The position numbers and the translations under genes are program-made. Shown piece after piece: positions 7,245 to 13,725 of a DNA stretch of 22,078 nt. The DNA is taken from the IMG/VR virus record IMGVR_UViG_3300034060_000918, positions 1-22,078 of that record. The stretch is one strand, 5' to 3'. The notes beneath the pieces are model-generated. The model ran no database searches and was not told the DNA's origin. It saw only the letters and a program-made list of their open reading frames with translations. This DNA is from a virus. The number at the start of each line of letters is the position of its first letter. The first letter of the stretch is position 1.

Positions 7245-8357
7245 TTAAAATGGTGCTGAGGTCTCCGGTTTAGGCTCCTCTTTAGGTTTGTTTTCATCCA
7301 TAAACTCTTGGTAAGTCTTGGTCCACGAAGGTGTAAGCTTTACATACTTTCTTGCATCATCAGACATGTTATCTTTAACACAATCTTCAATTGTATCCGC
7401 AATAAGATTATCATATATCTCCTCATTTAACCAACCATTCTTATGGAATAGTTTTATAGCAGCGGGATAATCATTATGTCTAAGACTACTTAGATCTAAT
7501 TTACTATTCATAATATTAAAATTATTAGTAGTCATACTATTAGTTATAGTATAGTACTCAGCTTTGAAAAGCTTATAGATATAATACATAGAATTCTCAT
7601 AGTTACAATTGAATAACATCTCTGCAGCAACGTTGCGGTTTTCTATGTCAGCGTTAAACATACTAAATAGAGTATGATATACAGACTCATCTATGGTAAC
7701 ACGCTCTATAGAATTAAAGATCAACTCTTCATCTATAACAGGAGTCTTAGTAGATAGGATACGGTATAACATCTCTACAGTTCTTGGATGTAAGAAGTTA
7801 AAGTCTCTCTCACTATTATGTAAGGGAGACCAAGAATCATAGTACCTGTAATATGCTCTAGAGAATAATACACGATCTTCAGTATCCATTATAGTATTGA
7901 AGACACCACCTTTTGCTTTTATCTTTTCCCTACTAAAGTCATCAGGCATGCGATACTGCATTACAGAACAGTCTTTAACTACAAGACTATTAGGAACTTG
8001 TTGGTCTACATTACCTAAACTTACATTGTTACTATGACCAATAAAGAAATCTGCTTTAGATGCATCATTAGTAATGGTCCAGTTATTTATACGAGCAATG
8101 TCTCTCAACTGACCAACACTATATTTACAACCGGGTATAACATACCCTTTAGATTTAGCAGGTAGGGTAATTAATGCACCCCCCTGGAGGAGTGCATTAA
8201 TCTTTTCTACTGAATCATCATCTACAGTATACAGCCAAGTATGAGGAAGCGCTTTATGCTTCTTATCAACACTGGCATATCTTACCTTTGTTTTAATAAA
8301 TGGTAACTGCTTCAGCATGGTGTCTGTTACATTACCGAGATTCAAATCCATTTTCAT
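7245..8357 (-). CDS. Paralog 2 of the MoxR/VWA-linked family (370 aa)
   Basis: It is similar in length and layout to paralog 1. Residues 60-110 include YVIPGCKYSVGQLRDIARIN then NDASKADFFIGHSN, a BRCT-like pattern that aligns with residues 59-100 of paralog 1. Residues 222-268 (IDESVYHTLFSMFNADIENR, then CNYENSMYYIYKLFKAEY) align with 221-268 there, keeping ID------L--M----D--N--VA and CNYE-S--Y. The two copies have otherwise diverged, so the duplication is old. The C-terminal tail is Pro/Glu/Lys-rich and likely disordered. Its ATG overlaps the end of the MoxR gene (position 8357) and its stop lies 2 nt before paralog 1, so all three are translationally coupled. Confidence 0.7.
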   Translation of the reverse strand: MKMDLNLGNVTDTMLKQLPFIKTKVRYASVDKKHKALPHTWLYTVDDDSVEKINALLQGGALITLPAKSKGYVIPGCKYSVGQLRDIARINNWTITNDASKADFFIGHSNNVSLGNVDQQVPNSLVVKDCSVMQYRMPDDFSREKIKAKGGVFNTIMDTEDRVLFSRAYYRYYDSWSPLHNSERDFNFLHPRTVEMLYRILSTKTPVIDEELIFNSIERVTIDESVYHTLFSMFNADIENRNVAAEMLFNCNYENSMYYIYKLFKAEYYTITNSMTTNNFNIMNSKLDLSSLRHNDYPAAIKLFHKNGWLNEEIYDNLIADTIEDCVKDNMSDDARKYVKLTPSWTKTYQEFMDENKPKEEPKPETSAPF

Positions 8358-9547
8358 TACTTAACTGCAATAGCAGCGATGTTAGCGTTTAACATTAACT
8401 TGGTGAACTTCTTACTTCCGTTAAGGATACCCTTGATAACAGCATACTTCAAGTCATTAGTGAAGATGTCCTTATCAACGATGAAGTTAGTAACACGGTC
8501 AATAATCTTTTGGTCTACCGTATTATCTGTGCTATAATGAACAGCATAGTTAGTGAAGCGCAATGCCAAGATACTAGCAATGTCTGCACGGTATGCATCA
8601 TCCTTACCAATACAAGAATTCATCTGACCTTTAACATACTCCCAACTGTTGTTAGTCAACATGTCCTTAGGAGTAATTAACTTATCTAACTTGTTGTTAA
8701 TGAATGTAGTAAATAGAGTAGCAAACTCGCTACCTACACTACCCTCACCAATCATTTGGATAAGTGGTAAGTCTTTCTCAAAGTTCTCTATACTAGAGAT
8801 ACTATTAAAGAAAGTAGTAATACTACGAGCATTAGTAGTCTGTGTAACCAACTCAGGATGCATCAACAAAAAGTTAATACAACGAGAGTCAATGTTATTC
8901 TGCTCTGCCCAACGAGCCCAGCAATCTGCATCAAACTTTAAGTAAGCTGTGATAAAGCGAGTCTTCTGGGCAGCATCCATAGATGTTACTTGGTAGTCAC
9001 CATTATCTGGATTACTAGTCAATACAATATGCCAGTTCTTTGGTAGTTCCCATGAGATATACTTCTGACGGTCAATCAATTCCATAGCAGCTTGGGTAAA
9101 TCTTTGGTCAGCACGGCTGTAGTCATCTAGGATTAAGATACCACCTTCTTCCTTACCTTGAATCCACTCTGGAGCTGCATAACCCATACGCTTTTCTCCA
9201 CTAGGAACATACTTGTTCTGAATATACATAGGCATGATGTTCTCAGGTACCCACTTAGCTGTTTTCTTGCCATCATCTGTAGTCTTAACTACTTCAAATT
9301 CTTTAATAGGGAAACCTGTAAGGTCACCTAGCTCCTCGATCTGAGCAAGATTCAACTTAACTACATCTAGTCCTAGCTCTTTACCAATCTGCAAAATGGT
9401 AGTGGTCTTACCAATACCTGCCTCACCCTCAATGTTCACTGCTACAGGAATCTTTCCTTCAGTTTGGATGTGCTGGTTATTCTTTACAATGTGACCAATA
9501 AAGGTCTTCAACTCGTCTGTGTTTAAGTTAACTTGATTTGCGCTCAT
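8357..9547 (-). CDS. MoxR-type AAA+ ATPase (AAA_5)
   Basis: 396 aa. It has a Walker A GEAGIGKT at 41-48, a Walker B GILILDD at 136-142, a sensor-1 LTSNP at 176-180 and a DAAQKTRF arginine-containing segment at 191-198. The insertion with GFPIKEFE and the WIQGKEEGG stretch before Walker B are typical of MoxR/CbbQ/CobS-like ATPases. MoxR proteins form hexamers and act with a VWA partner to remodel or activate client proteins; the next gene upstream encodes such a partner. Phage copies are sometimes named CobS, but nothing here suggests cobalamin metabolism. It is spaced 4 nt from the VWA gene. ATPase function is near certain from motifs; the client is unknown. Confidence 0.9.
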   Translation of the reverse strand: MSANQVNLNTDELKTFIGHIVKNNQHIQTEGKIPVAVNIEGEAGIGKTTTILQIGKELGLDVVKLNLAQIEELGDLTGFPIKEFEVVKTTDDGKKTAKWVPENIMPMYIQNKYVPSGEKRMGYAAPEWIQGKEEGGILILDDYSRADQRFTQAAMELIDRQKYISWELPKNWHIVLTSNPDNGDYQVTSMDAAQKTRFITAYLKFDADCWARWAEQNNIDSRCINFLLMHPELVTQTTNARSITTFFNSISSIENFEKDLPLIQMIGEGSVGSEFATLFTTFINNKLDKLITPKDMLTNNSWEYVKGQMNSCIGKDDAYRADIASILALRFTNYAVHYSTDNTVDQKIIDRVTNFIVDKDIFTNDLKYAVIKGILNGSKKFTKLMLNANIAAIAVK

Positions 9548-9551
9548 ACTC

Positions 9552-10745
9552 TTAATTTAATTTAATTTGTGGACCAGGTAGATCCTTGTTTATACTTCCA
9601 CGGGTAGAGATTACCCACAACATTTTGCCTCTTGGCTTTACACTACAATCACATTCACCATCTGTTAAGTATATCAAACAAGTATACTTATCTTGGTGCT
9701 CATTGTACAATTCTAAAACAGGGTCAAAGTAAGTACCACCGCGACCATGTATCTCAATCTTATCTCCAGCCTTGTATGGCCCGATATGACGTATACTTGT
9801 ATCACATTGCACTATAGTTATTTCTGCACCTGTCTTATTGATATGATCAATCTCATGGAAGAACTCTTGTACTTCCTTATCGCTAACGGAACCGCTAGTA
9901 TCTACAGCAACTAAAATATGCTTACGGAATTTAATTTTAAGACCTGGGTTATCCTCAAATCTTTTATTAGATTTACGTCTAAGCTTCTTAGTAAATACTT
10001 TCTGACTACCTCCGGTAAACCTTCTAAGATAAGACTTCCAGTCAAACTTAGCTGGCTCACTACTGTTAAGCTTGTCTAGTAAACCCTTGAGTTCTCCAGG
10101 TACATGACCTCTAGACTTTGCTACTTGTTCTGCAATCTCTTTAAGCTGATGCTCCACTTGCTTTTGAATAAGCTTTTGTTCAGCCTCACTTAAGTCTTTG
10201 AAATCATCCCACGTGCTATGATCAGGAACAGGTTGACCATCACCATAGGTAGGTTGACCTTCATCCATAGCTTTCATCATCTGCTCAAACTTACTAGTAC
10301 CATCTCCGTTATCTTTCTGCTCTTGTAGTAGTTTGTAATACTCTCTACAGCCAGCTTTCTTAGGAAGATTCATAGGTGCAAACATCTCATTGTCAATGGT
10401 ACAACCACCGTCAGGAAGATACTGTGCATCTATATACTGATTAATCTCCAAGTCCATTGCTACATTAGCTAACTTAGGATCTGCAAAGTCATTGTGTATA
10501 GTAAGATGGAAGAATGCAATATGCAATAGCTCATGCTTCAACAAACCTATATGATGCTCAGGACTTAAGCTTTCCCAAAACTCCTCGTTGATCATCAACT
10601 GGAAGTTTATATTATGCTTGCATACACCTGCAGTAGGAACACGCTTGCTCCATAATTTATTTAGTCCAATGAGAAAGAGCCCGTAAAAAGGCTCCTTCAA
10701 CATTAGTTCTTTACTAGCTTTCGCTAGACTATCTTGTTTTGTCAT
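9552..10745 (-). CDS. VWA-like protein with N-terminal HExxH metallopeptidase domain (DUF2201 type)
   Basis: 397 aa. The N-terminal domain carries KHELLH at 70-75 (zinc metallopeptidase HExxH) followed by NVAMDLEINQYI (94-105), the usual downstream element of DUF2201. The C-terminal VWA-like domain has a complete metal-ion-dependent adhesion site: DTSGS at 282-286, Thr338 in GRGGTYFD and Asp362 in YLTDGE. A charged linker (about 150-270) joins them. Such proteins pair with MoxR ATPases, and the MoxR gene follows directly. Whether it cleaves anything, or acts only as a metal-dependent adaptor, cannot be told. The start overlaps the stop of the paralog-3 gene (10742-10745, ATGA). Confidence 0.9.
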   Translation of the reverse strand: MTKQDSLAKASKELMLKEPFYGLFLIGLNKLWSKRVPTAGVCKHNINFQLMINEEFWESLSPEHHIGLLKHELLHIAFFHLTIHNDFADPKLANVAMDLEINQYIDAQYLPDGGCTIDNEMFAPMNLPKKAGCREYYKLLQEQKDNGDGTSKFEQMMKAMDEGQPTYGDGQPVPDHSTWDDFKDLSEAEQKLIQKQVEHQLKEIAEQVAKSRGHVPGELKGLLDKLNSSEPAKFDWKSYLRRFTGGSQKVFTKKLRRKSNKRFEDNPGLKIKFRKHILVAVDTSGSVSDKEVQEFFHEIDHINKTGAEITIVQCDTSIRHIGPYKAGDKIEIHGRGGTYFDPVLELYNEHQDKYTCLIYLTDGECDCSVKPRGKMLWVISTRGSINKDLPGPQIKLN

Positions 10746-11149
10746 TTACCTTTTGGTATTAATGTTAATTGATATTTCTCCATGAAAGTAAAACCGGCAG
10801 TTTCTAATTGCCTCCCTAATTCTTCTGAAAATCTGTTAATAAAGAATCCCATAGCTATTGGATCAACATTCACATTTTTGTGAAGTACATCATACATACT
10901 ATTCCAAGTAAGGACACTGTTATAATCCAAACCAGTAATTTCTTTTAGCTTTGATACAGTATCTGAATCAAGATTTAGATTCTTATGTCCTGCTTCTTTA
11001 CATAACATAAGTATGTAGGGTAAATTAGCCTGGAGATCTGAAGATTCAATAAGATTCTTAACCACAACATGGTTCTCTTTATCTACAGACTTAGCCATTG
11101 ACAACAAGTTCTTATATGTTGATTCATCAAGTTTAAATACTTCTCCCAT
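10742..11149 (-). CDS. Short stand-alone member of the paralogous helical domain (paralog 3)
   Basis: The protein is 135 aa if started at 11149, or 146 aa from 11182. Its N-terminal part (KLDESTYKNLLSMAKSVDKE, then NLPYILMLCKEAG) aligns with residues 221-268 of the two large paralogs at 6118-8357, keeping D----Y--L-SM----D-EN--V and --YI--L-KE. It lacks their N-terminal BRCT-like part. The start at 11149 is preferred because it gives a TAATG overlap with the stop of the DUF6915 gene, the same arrangement seen at 151-155; the longer form would overlap by 34 nt. Together with the MoxR and VWA genes and both large paralogs it forms one coupled cluster. Confidence 0.65.
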   Translation of the reverse strand: MGEVFKLDESTYKNLLSMAKSVDKENHVVVKNLIESSDLQANLPYILMLCKEAGHKNLNLDSDTVSKLKEITGLDYNSVLTWNSMYDVLHKNVNVDPIAMGFFINRFSEELGRQLETAGFTFMEKYQLTLIPKGK

Positions 11150-11490
11150 TAGTCTTCTATTTTTAAAGTTTTTAACATCCATACCGGAGGGTTATTCATA
11201 TTAGTAATCCACTCCTTTGCACTTGGTAGATAACCATTGCAATCTTCTTTTACATGTTGCTCACCTACATAGCGAGTCATAACTTTTTTACCTACTGAGT
11301 TAACAAAAAAAGGTCCGAAGACCCTTTCACATTCAAAGATACCTTCGCTGTGATGCCTGAATAATCTATGCATACTGTGACCATACCAGGCCTTAGTAGC
11401 ATCAAACCACTCCTCAATATGGATGTATTCTTCCCAGGTTCCTCCCCACCGCCTTGCTGCGGATTTGGCGTGCTCTATAGGGTGGGACAT
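11149..11490 (-). CDS. DUF6915 family protein
   Basis: 113 aa. The sequence follows the DUF6915 pattern closely: MSHPIEHAKSAARRWGG at the start, W-D--KAWYGH--HRLFRHHSEGIF in the middle (conserved HR--RHH-EGIF), then NSVGK-V--RYVGEQHVKED and a final W-- ... PPVWM. Function is unknown. Homologs known to me occur in proteobacterial mobile elements, plasmids and phages. The conserved His residues suggest metal binding or catalysis, which is inferred. The HNH gene upstream ends inside its first codons (overlap 11475-11490), and its stop is fused to the paralog-3 start, so it may belong functionally to the MoxR/VWA cluster or be an independent accessory gene. Confidence 0.75.
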   Translation of the reverse strand: MSHPIEHAKSAARRWGGTWEEYIHIEEWFDATKAWYGHSMHRLFRHHSEGIFECERVFGPFFVNSVGKKVMTRYVGEQHVKEDCNGYLPSAKEWITNMNNPPVWMLKTLKIED

Positions 11491-12092
11491 ACTGTTAATT
11501 TTTTAATTGTTATCAAATGTACTTTCATAATCCAATTTTTAAAGTCTTCTAGACTCATATTACTTTTTGCTCTGTTACAAACTTTACAGCAGGTTACAAC
11601 GTTTTCTTTAGTGTAACCTTTAGAAGAGTCTACCCTATCTATACCATTGTATAATATGGGTACACCAGATCTTAATTTACCAGTTTTAGGATTCTTTAAT
11701 TGATAAACTTGTATAGGTTCAATACCGCAGTAGTTACAGTTTTTTTGTGTAAGCTCTTTAAAATAATCAGAGTCTAACTCAAAACTAAACCCTCTATCGC
11801 GAGCATGTTTTTTGTATACATATAGGATAGCTCTATGACCCACATCAGGATCTTTATCTCTTTCAGTTCCTCTACAAGGAGATAATCCACAAGAACTACT
11901 GTTACCATTTCTTATATTATTAAGACATATGGTTTTCAATCTACCACATTTACATTTTGCTTTAATATAACGTTTACCTGTGGTACCATTTTTTGATACA
12001 TCCTCTAAGTATGTCCAGTTTGTTTCTTCACCTTTACGGGTTTTTAGGATACCACCCGCTTTAAAAATAAGTGTTTGTTTAAATGAGCTCAT
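11475..12092 (-). CDS. Free-standing HNH homing endonuclease
   Basis: 205 aa from the chosen ATG at 12092 (MSSFKQTLIF); an ATG 17 codons upstream (12143) would add a hydrophobic stretch that does not fit the family. The N-terminal region has a Cys pattern (AKCKCGRLKTIC, then SSSCG) typical of phage HNH proteins with a zinc-binding or DNA-binding front end. The HNH core is at the C-terminal side: CNYCGIEP, then YNGIDRVDSSKGYTKENVV, then CCKVCNRAKSNMSLEDF. Such enzymes nick or cut DNA and spread their own gene. It is inserted between small accessory genes and the DUF6915 gene, with a 76-nt upstream region containing inverted repeats. Confidence 0.88.
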   Translation of the reverse strand: MSSFKQTLIFKAGGILKTRKGEETNWTYLEDVSKNGTTGKRYIKAKCKCGRLKTICLNNIRNGNSSSCGLSPCRGTERDKDPDVGHRAILYVYKKHARDRGFSFELDSDYFKELTQKNCNYCGIEPIQVYQLKNPKTGKLRSGVPILYNGIDRVDSSKGYTKENVVTCCKVCNRAKSNMSLEDFKNWIMKVHLITIKKLTVCPTL

Positions 12093-12096
12093 GTAC

Positions 12097-12145
12097 GTAT
12101 GATTATATGTTAATACATGTACAATGTACAACAAAATAATCATAC
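12097..12145. promoter_or_regulatory. Nested inverted repeats upstream of the HNH gene
   Basis: A perfect 10-bp inverted repeat (12097-12106 GTATGATTAT with 12136-12145 ATAATCATAC) flanks a 29-nt centre that itself holds TGTACA-A-TGTACA (6+1+6 dyad). The whole lies in the gap between the 84-aa gene stop (12169) and the HNH start (12092). It could be an operator for the endonuclease gene, a structured leader, or the scar of its insertion. Other than these dyads the gap shows nothing clear; no good -33/-7 pair was seen. Confidence 0.45.
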
Positions 12146-12168
12146 ATACAAGAATGAGCCATAATTAC

Positions 12169-12423
12169 TTACTCATCTTGACCTCCGTAAGTTTCGTTGT
12201 AGTATTCCTCATTACTTATTGAATATCCTTTAAACACAGCATCAATACCATCTTGTCTTGCATCAATAATCTGCTCCTTCTCCATTTGCTTGGCTACCTC
12301 CTCTCTTTCACATAAACAATCAATTAGGTTAGCATTTTTCTCATCACCTGCTTTTCTCATAACTTCGGATAAAGCTCTAAATTCTTGAAATAATAGTGTT
12401 ACCGCAGTTTGTTTCTTTTCCAT
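12169..12423 (-). CDS. Small accessory protein, EKEQI/EYYNETYG family (84 aa, copy A)
   Basis: It begins MEKKQTAV, has AKQMEKEQI in the middle and ends EEYYNETYGGQDE. These three blocks define a small-protein family that is, from memory, very common in Bacteroidota phages and prophages, often in several copies per genome. Function is unknown; the highly charged helical sequence suggests a helical hairpin or oligomer. The gene has the same blocks, identical at DNA level, as the 70-aa gene at 12627-12839, but the intervening parts differ. An A-rich leader of a repeated type precedes the ATG. Confidence 0.7.
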   Translation of the reverse strand: MEKKQTAVTLLFQEFRALSEVMRKAGDEKNANLIDCLCEREEVAKQMEKEQIIDARQDGIDAVFKGYSISNEEYYNETYGGQDE

Positions 12424-12429
12424 AGTTAT

Positions 12430-12624
12430 TTAGTTTTTAGTTATGTCAGTCCATTCCCATCCTAAGAACATCTTCATCATTGCACGATGAAAGAAGTTAG
12501 GTTTTTTTGTAAAAGAGATACACACTCCACCATAACCTCCACCATAACCTCCTATGCAATACTTACCTACATATGGAGGATTTAATAGTGCCTTAACTGA
12601 TGCTAATTGTTTTGTATTTTCCAT
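12430..12624 (-). CDS. Small Gly/Tyr-rich protein with basic-aromatic end (64 aa)
   Basis: No domain is known. The product has a Gly/Tyr-rich centre (CIGGYGGGYGGVCISF) encoded by a tandem 12-nt repeat, then a KPNFFHRAMMKMFLGWEW stretch. The latter, with P--FHR--MK---GW-W, resembles the ends of other unnamed small Bacteroidota phage proteins, and may form an amphipathic helix. The gene sits between the two ME-KKQTAV genes and is preceded and followed by the same A-rich leader, so it behaves as one exchangeable unit of the small-gene array. Confidence 0.6.
   Translation of the reverse strand: MENTKQLASVKALLNPPYVGKYCIGGYGGGYGGVCISFTKKPNFFHRAMMKMFLGWEWTDITKN
12527..12550 (-). repeat. Tandem 12-nt repeat inside the 64-aa gene
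   Basis: Two perfect copies of CCACCATAACCT (plus strand) lie at 12527-12538 and 12539-12550, followed by a partial copy (CCT). They encode the repeated Gly-Gly-Tyr-Gly unit of the 64-aa protein. Copy number could vary by slippage. Confidence 0.8.
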
Positions 12625-12626
12625 AG

Positions 12627-12839
12627 TTATAAATTTTTAGTTTTTCCGTAAGTTTCGTTGTAGTATTGTTCGGCATTTGTAGACTCACCATATATGCTAT
12701 GACCTTCAATGTAAGAATCAAGTATCTGCTCCTTCTCCATTTGCTTGGCTTTTTTAATAGCACTAATTAAACCTCTCTCAGATAATCCAAGATTGATTTG
12801 CCATTCCAACCATTCAACTGCAGTTTGTTTCTTTTCCAT
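12627..12839 (-). CDS. Small accessory protein, EKEQI/EYYNETYG family (70 aa, copy B)
   Basis: It begins MEKKQTAVEWLEWQINLGLS, contains AKQMEKEQILDSYIEGH and ends AEQYYNETYGKTKNL. It matches the commonest form of the Bacteroidota phage small-protein family better than copy A, because the WLE-Q block is kept. Its function is unknown. The stop codon and last codons (TKNL) lie in the A-rich leader of the next gene, so the C terminus is partly set by the leader sequence. Confidence 0.7.
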   Translation of the reverse strand: MEKKQTAVEWLEWQINLGLSERGLISAIKKAKQMEKEQILDSYIEGHSIYGESTNAEQYYNETYGKTKNL

Positions 12840-12841
12840 AT

Positions 12842-13063
12842 TTATTTAGTTTTTAGGTTTTCTAACAATTCAGAAAATAAATCTGCAACATCTTGTCTAC
12901 CTTGAAAAGTAGCGTCTATTAAATCTGCTAATTCTTCCTTACTATACATTTGTTTGGCTTGCCATTCAGCACCTTTTCTAGCACCGTCTTCCCATATCTC
13001 TTGGGTTCTACCTTCATCGTAGCCTTCTCTTTCTAAAAATTCTTCAAATGTTTCTTTTTCCAT
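12842..13063 (-). CDS. Small acidic helical protein, GAEWQAKQMYSKEE family (73 aa)
   Basis: The sequence starts MEKETFEEFLEREGY and has the block ARKGAEWQAKQMYSKEELADL, known to me as a frequent unnamed small-protein motif of Bacteroidota phages (GA-WQ---MYSEEE type). The charge pattern predicts nearly all helix. Function is unknown. The last residues LKTK are encoded within the repeated A-rich leader. It is the third distinct small family in the array. Confidence 0.65.
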   Translation of the reverse strand: MEKETFEEFLEREGYDEGRTQEIWEDGARKGAEWQAKQMYSKEELADLIDATFQGRQDVADLFSELLENLKTK

Positions 13064-13068
13064 AGCTT

Positions 13069-13323
13069 TTAATCTTGGTTTAATTGTTTCATAAAACGTA
13101 ACACCTCTTCATAGGGTGTGAAGATGAAGAATAGCTCTCCACTTTTTAGATAGACAACACACATATCAGGGTTAATAATGTCAGCCTCATCTGCATTTTG
13201 CCTAACTGCTACTATCTCATCGTACTTTATACATACATCAGCAAGGCTTTTATCTTGCTGCTCCATAAAGTCATACTCCTTATCATGAAGGAGTTCTGTC
13301 TTAGTGATTAGTAATTTACTCAT
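13069..13323 (-). CDS. Small protein of unknown function (84 aa)
   Basis: No family is recognised with confidence. The middle region (YDEIVAVRQNADEA, then CVVYLKSGELFFI-TPYEEVLRFMKQL) has the look of a small beta-sheet protein ending in a helix, similar in layout to FlbD-like or other short phage proteins with a V--L-SGE-F sheet. Function cannot be given. It is separated by 5 nt from the next gene and is preceded by the repeated A-rich leader, so it is part of the accessory array. Confidence 0.6.
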   Translation of the reverse strand: MSKLLITKTELLHDKEYDFMEQQDKSLADVCIKYDEIVAVRQNADEADIINPDMCVVYLKSGELFFIFTPYEEVLRFMKQLNQD

Positions 13324-13364
13324 AGTTTTTAGTTTTAATTATTAATGATCATATGGATGCGCCA

Positions 13365-13724
13365 TTACTCTTTCCACTTAATATCTGTGAGGTCAACTGA
13401 ACCATAAGCATCAGTAAGATTTCTTACATAACCATTGATATTTATAGTAGGAGGTTCCTCTTCAAAGTCAATGTCAATGGTTCCATAACCACCATCATTG
13501 TTATACCAGTCATACTGATAATGCTCCTCAAGTATATGATAAGCTAGGTCTTGCATATCCCCCTCATACATATCAGTAAGAACAGCTGTATCTAAATTTT
13601 CTCCATAAAAGTCTACATCTTCCACCTGGCCAGAGTCTCCTCCGCCATCATATCTAATTTCTACATGTGTTACACCAGCATCTTTCAATGCTGCAAATAA
13701 GGTTGCTGTCTTTAAGCTTGCCAT
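13365..13724 (-). CDS. DUF6878-like protein (119 aa)
   Basis: The segment ALKDAGVTHVEIRYDGGGDSGQVEDV (about 12-37) carries the YDG-GDSGQ-E signature I associate with the DUF6878 family, followed by an acidic body with LAYHILEEHYQYDWYNNDGGYG and a DIDF--E-P beta region. The family has no known function and is found in mobile elements and phages. The protein is strongly acidic, which would suit DNA mimicry, but that is speculation. It ends 41 nt before the next gene, an unusually wide gap in this operon. The start is 1 nt after the GIY-YIG gene stop. Confidence 0.6.
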   Translation of the reverse strand: MASLKTATLFAALKDAGVTHVEIRYDGGGDSGQVEDVDFYGENLDTAVLTDMYEGDMQDLAYHILEEHYQYDWYNNDGGYGTIDIDFEEEPPTININGYVRNLTDAYGSVDLTDIKWKE

Positions 13725-13725
13725 A

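Larger units (their letters stand above)
12184..12840 (-). repeat. Three DNA blocks shared by the 84-aa and 70-aa genes
   Basis: Identical segments occur at 12184-12206 and 12645-12667 (23 nt, encoding EYYNETYG), 12269-12295 and 12724-12750 (27 nt, encoding AKQMEKEQI), and 12404-12424 and 12820-12840 (21 nt, encoding the MEKKQTA start and leader base). DNA between the blocks is quite different, so the copies share a frame of conserved islands rather than uniform similarity. Confidence 0.8.
12424..13340 (-). repeat. Repeated A-rich translation leader before five successive small genes
   Basis: Upstream of each ATG (minus strand) stands a version of CTAAAAACTAAATAACTATG: before 12423, before 12624 (CTAAAAATTTATAACT), before 12839 (CTAAAAACTAAATAAAT), a weaker form before 13063 (GATTAAAAGCT), and before 13323 (AAAACTAAAAACT). 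In the first three the stop codon of the upstream gene is inside the leader. There is no Shine-Dalgarno sequence, as expected for Bacteroidota ribosomes that rely on A-rich leaders. Only the roughly 20-nt leaders inside the given range are meant. Confidence 0.65.

Noticed and set aside
8649-8945. 98-aa plus-strand frame opposite the MoxR ATPase
   Set aside because: Antisense to conserved coding sequence and without recognisable features or leader.
8357-10745. CobS/CobT cobaltochelatase for cobalamin synthesis
   Set aside because: The VWA partner has an N-terminal HExxH domain of DUF2201 type rather than CobT structure, and no other cobalamin gene is present.
12093-12143. Longer HNH start at 12143
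   Set aside because: The added 17 residues are hydrophobic and not part of the family; the region carries inverted repeats better explained as a leader.
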